From: Chitinophagaceae bacterium
GTDB taxonomy: Bacteria > Bacteroidota > Bacteroidia > Chitinophagales > Chitinophagaceae
DNA length: 64,000 bases
Assembly: GCA_023957125.1 (NCBI GenBank)
Contig: JAMLHL010000003.1
Location: forward strand, 124,001 to 188,000
Reading direction: 5' to 3'
The position numbers and the translations under genes were made by a program. This document shows, piece by piece, positions 62,041 to 64,000 of the stretch; the first letter of the stretch is position 1; each line of letters opens with the position of its first letter. The notes under the pieces were generated by a model. It saw only the letters and a list, made by a program, of their open reading frames with translations. It made no database searches and had not been told where the DNA came from.

Positions 62041-62829
62041 TCACGCAGAGGCGCAAAGAGAAGAAATAGGGTACAGCGGTATTTTCCTCCCACCTTCGCG
62101 GCTTTGCGGCTTCGCGTGCAACCCACCCCGCCAACAGTATTTTCTGCGATCGTCCGCGCGATCTGCGGGAGATCTATTTTCACGCAGAGGCGCAAAGAGA
62201 AAAGATCGGGGTAGAGCGGTATTTTCCTCCCACCTTCGCGGCTTCGCGTGCAACCCACTCCGCCAATAATATTTTCTGCGATCGTCCGCGCGATGTGCGG
62301 GATATCTATTTTCACGCAGAGGCGCAGAGGCGCAAAGAGAAAAGATCGGGGTAGAGCGGTATTTTCCTCCCACCTTCGCGGCTTTGCGGCTTCGCGTGCA
62401 ACCCACCCCGCCAACAATATTTTCTGCGATCATCCGCGCGATCTGCGGGATATCTATTTTCACGCAGAGGCGCAGAGGCGCAAAGAGAAGAAATAGGGTA
62501 GAGCGGTATTTTCCTCCCACCTTTGCGTCTTCGCGTGCAACCCACCCGCCAACAATATTTTCTGCGATCGTCCGCGCGATCTGCGGGAGATCTATTTTCA
62601 CGCAGAGGCGCAGAGGCGCAAAGAGAAAAGATCGGGGTAGAGCGGTATTTTCCTCCCACCTTCGCGGCTTTCGCGGCTTCGCGTGCAACGCACCCCACCA
62701 ACAGTATTTTCTGCGATCGTCCGCGCGATCTGCGGGAGATCTATTTTCACGCAGAGGCGCAAAGAGAAAAGATAGGAGTAGAGCGGTGTTTTCCTCCCAC
62801 CTTCGCGGCTTTGCGCCTTGGCGTGCAAC
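62041..62829. repeat. Tandem array of composite GC-rich repeats (six heads)
   Basis: The head TCACGCAGAGGCGC begins at 62041, 62180, 62312, 62460, 62598 and 62747 (steps of 132-149 bp). Each head of about 85 bp starts with CACGCAGAGGCGCAAAG and ends with CTTTGCGGCTTCGCGTG-like sequence, forming an imperfect inverted repeat. A linker of about 55 bp (CTGCGATCGTCCGCGCGATCTGCGGG) joins the units and is itself palindromic. Some heads have an extra 9-bp GCAGAGGCG. Several frames stay open through it but encode repetitive low-complexity Arg/Cys/Ser peptides, so it is non-coding. Confidence 0.9.
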
Positions 62830-62878
62830 TATTCCCGCGGAACATATTATGCCCCAGCCTGCATCAATGGTGCCGCTA

Positions 62879-63811
62879 TCAGCTCCATTCTTCCCATTTC
62901 TTCTCGTTCTTCCTGTGTACCCTGGCAGCAATAATAACGCTGATCTCGTACAGGAGTACCAGTGGAATACATACGATCATCTGGCTGCCCCAGTCGGGCG
63001 AGGGAGTAATAATGGCTGCTAATACCAATAAAGCTACGTAGGCATATTTCCGGTAGGTTCTTAAAAATCCGGGGGTGAGCAAACCGATCCGTGCCAGCAG
63101 CCAGGAGGCCATGGGCAGTTCAAAAGCTACCCCGGAACCCAGCGTAATATCCATTATAGAATCCAGGTAATCACTCAGCATAGGTTTGTAATCCAGTATA
63201 TGTTGCGTGCCCAGATCGTAATTGTAAAGGAAATTGAAAGTAAACGGCGCCAGCATGAAATAACCGAAAGAAGCGCCTAAGAAGAAGAAGAAAGAAACCC
63301 AGAAAATAATACCCCGCGTATGTTTTAATTCTTCTGTTTTTAATGCGGGCTTCACAAAGCGCCATATCTCCCAGCACAGATAAGGAAAGGCGAGCAACAC
63401 ACCGCCAACGGCAGCGATCGTAATACTCGACATGAATTTCCCGCTTACAGTACTTACCAGGATATTTAAGGACATAGGCGGCATACACAATGAGTCGCCC
63501 ATACCCAGTTTATGACTCAGGGCGCAAAACATTTTGTAGGAGATAAAGTTCTCCTGAGTCGGTCCCATAATTACGTTGTCAAAGATCCAGTCAACGTTTA
63601 TAAAAATAGCAATGGCAAATACCAATACTGCGAATACGGAACGTACAATATGCCAGCGCAGCGCTTCCAGGTGATCAATGAAACTCATTTCGGCCTCTTC
63701 CTGGTCGTGCTGCCCCCTGATCCTCTTGAAAAACGATTTTCTTTGCGATTCTAAAGTCAAGCTTTCTAAAATTGAGGTAGCAAACCTAATGAAAAAACTG
63801 CTTTCACCCAT
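62879..63811 (-). CDS. tatC: Sec-independent translocase subunit TatC
   Basis: Receptor for twin-arginine signal peptides, about 310 residues from the ATG at 63811. The conserved core begins MSFIDHLEALRWHIVRS (ATG 63688). A TTG at 63760 is another plausible start, so the N-terminus is uncertain. Six membrane helices are predicted, with the long periplasmic loop and FVKPALKTEELK... and GSGVAFELPM motifs. The frame continues upstream of 63811 with non-typical sequence. tatA is at the other end of the window. Confidence 0.92.
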   Translation of the reverse strand: MGESSFFIRFATSILESLTLESQRKSFFKRIRGQHDQEEAEMSFIDHLEALRWHIVRSVFAVLVFAIAIFINVDWIFDNVIMGPTQENFISYKMFCALSHKLGMGDSLCMPPMSLNILVSTVSGKFMSSITIAAVGGVLLAFPYLCWEIWRFVKPALKTEELKHTRGIIFWVSFFFFLGASFGYFMLAPFTFNFLYNYDLGTQHILDYKPMLSDYLDSIMDITLGSGVAFELPMASWLLARIGLLTPGFLRTYRKYAYVALLVLAAIITPSPDWGSQMIVCIPLVLLYEISVIIAARVHRKNEKKWEEWS

Positions 63812-63882
63812 ATTTGTGATGGCGGTTAACCGTTTCCTGCCCCGATAAGGTTTGTTAAAGTGTTTTTTCGTCTCACAATGGG

Positions 63883-63890
63883 TAATTTTG
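63883..63890 (+). promoter_or_regulatory. -7-like box before the partial oxidoreductase gene
   Basis: TAATTTTG lies 22 bp before the ATG at 63912. A T-run (63863-63868) is in the -33 area, without a clean TTTG. This is a tentative assignment. Confidence 0.4.
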
Positions 63891-63911
63891 CAGCACCTGA
63901 AAAATTGGACT

Positions 63912-64000
63912 ATGACAAAGAAGATAGCATTATCAGCGTTGGATCTGGCCGTGGTGGTGGAAGGCGGCAATGCAAGGCGCGCCATTGAGGGTACAGTGGC
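63912..64000 (+). CDS. Luciferase-like flavin monooxygenase, 5' fragment
   Basis: Only the first 29 codons are in the window (MTKKIALSALDLAVVVEGGN...). The segment 'LSALDLA.V.EGGNA..AI' resembles the N-terminus of LLM-class flavin-dependent oxidoreductases, where it forms the first beta strand of the TIM barrel. The gene runs off the right edge. The family call is from this short stretch only. Confidence 0.6.
   Translation, partial: MTKKIALSALDLAVVVEGGNARRAIEGTV

Noticed and set aside
62041..62829. CRISPR array
   Set aside because: Units are 132-149 bp with conserved linkers instead of unique spacers, and there are no cas genes in the window.
62041..62931. Long minus-strand open frame of about 296 codons, and several plus-strand frames, through the 62-kb repeats
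   Set aside because: They are by-products of a tandem repeat without stops. The peptides are periodic, rich in Arg, Cys and Ser, and open in several frames at once.

Overview
The window looks like chromosome of a Bacteroidota bacterium, most likely a Chitinophagaceae-type lineage. This rests on promoters of the phylum's TTTG-N19/20-TAnnTTTG type, near-absence of Shine-Dalgarno sequences, several near-leaderless starts, and typical families: LytS/LytTR pairs, TlpA proteins with a DUF4369-like front, a MoxR/DUF58/BatA operon, and tandem rhomboids, one with a charged C-terminal tail. The genus is an inference; there is no rRNA in the window.

Layout. 1-5.0 kb: a LytS-type kinase and LytTR regulator, then two exported lipoproteins (a Cthe_2159-like beta-helix protein and an S41 protease). 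5.4-7.7 kb (minus): rplK-rplA-rplJ-rplL with a clear promoter and terminator, but without the usual rpoB-rpoC downstream. 7.8-12.7 kb: TlpA-like oxidoreductase, RNase Y, rplS, tatA and a small secreted protein. 12.7-18.9 kb (minus): ABC exporter, batA, BatD-like protein, DUF58, moxR and dtd. 19-26.8 kb: arfB, TetR, an AlkA-like glycosylase, cysS, an endonuclease/exonuclease/phosphatase protein, two adjacent rhomboids (one lacks the catalytic His) and rlmD. 26.9-35.1 kb: a candidate antisense-strand small RNA, a conserved repeat-helix protein, a collagen-like lipoprotein, an AraC regulator, asd with a complete-looking transcription attenuator, a DUF2461 protein, an M28 peptidase and tadA.

35.1-46.2 kb is an AT-rich accessory island on the plus strand: XRE regulator, PLD-SNF2 helicase, KilA-N protein, GxxExxY nuclease-fold protein, a large Eco57I-type N6-adenine methyltransferase and a RecF/SMC-like ATPase. 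It reads as an anti-phage operon of the helicase-methylase-ATPase kind. The GxxExxY gene sits in a 531-bp unit bounded by perfect 17-bp inverted repeats, apparently inserted into the operon.

46.2-64 kb returns to core genes: psd-cdsA for phosphatidylethanolamine synthesis, a CPBP protease, dus, a Rel/SpoT enzyme, tRNA-Leu(UAG), a proteostasis cluster (tig-clpP-clpP-clpX), acyl-CoA dehydrogenase, a ComEA-like protein, a NadR-like kinase, a lone OppC-type permease, an Lrp regulator, an 0.8-kb tandem repeat array, tatC and the start of a luciferase-like oxidoreductase.

The main non-gene signals are the asd leader with a Lys/Thr-rich 20-residue peptide, a three-copy family of multi-hairpin intergenic repeats (19.0, 50.2 and 55.9 kb), the tandem array at 62 kb, the inverted-repeat unit in the defence operon, and the candidate small RNA at 27 kb. 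All functional statements come from reading the sequence; no database search was possible.
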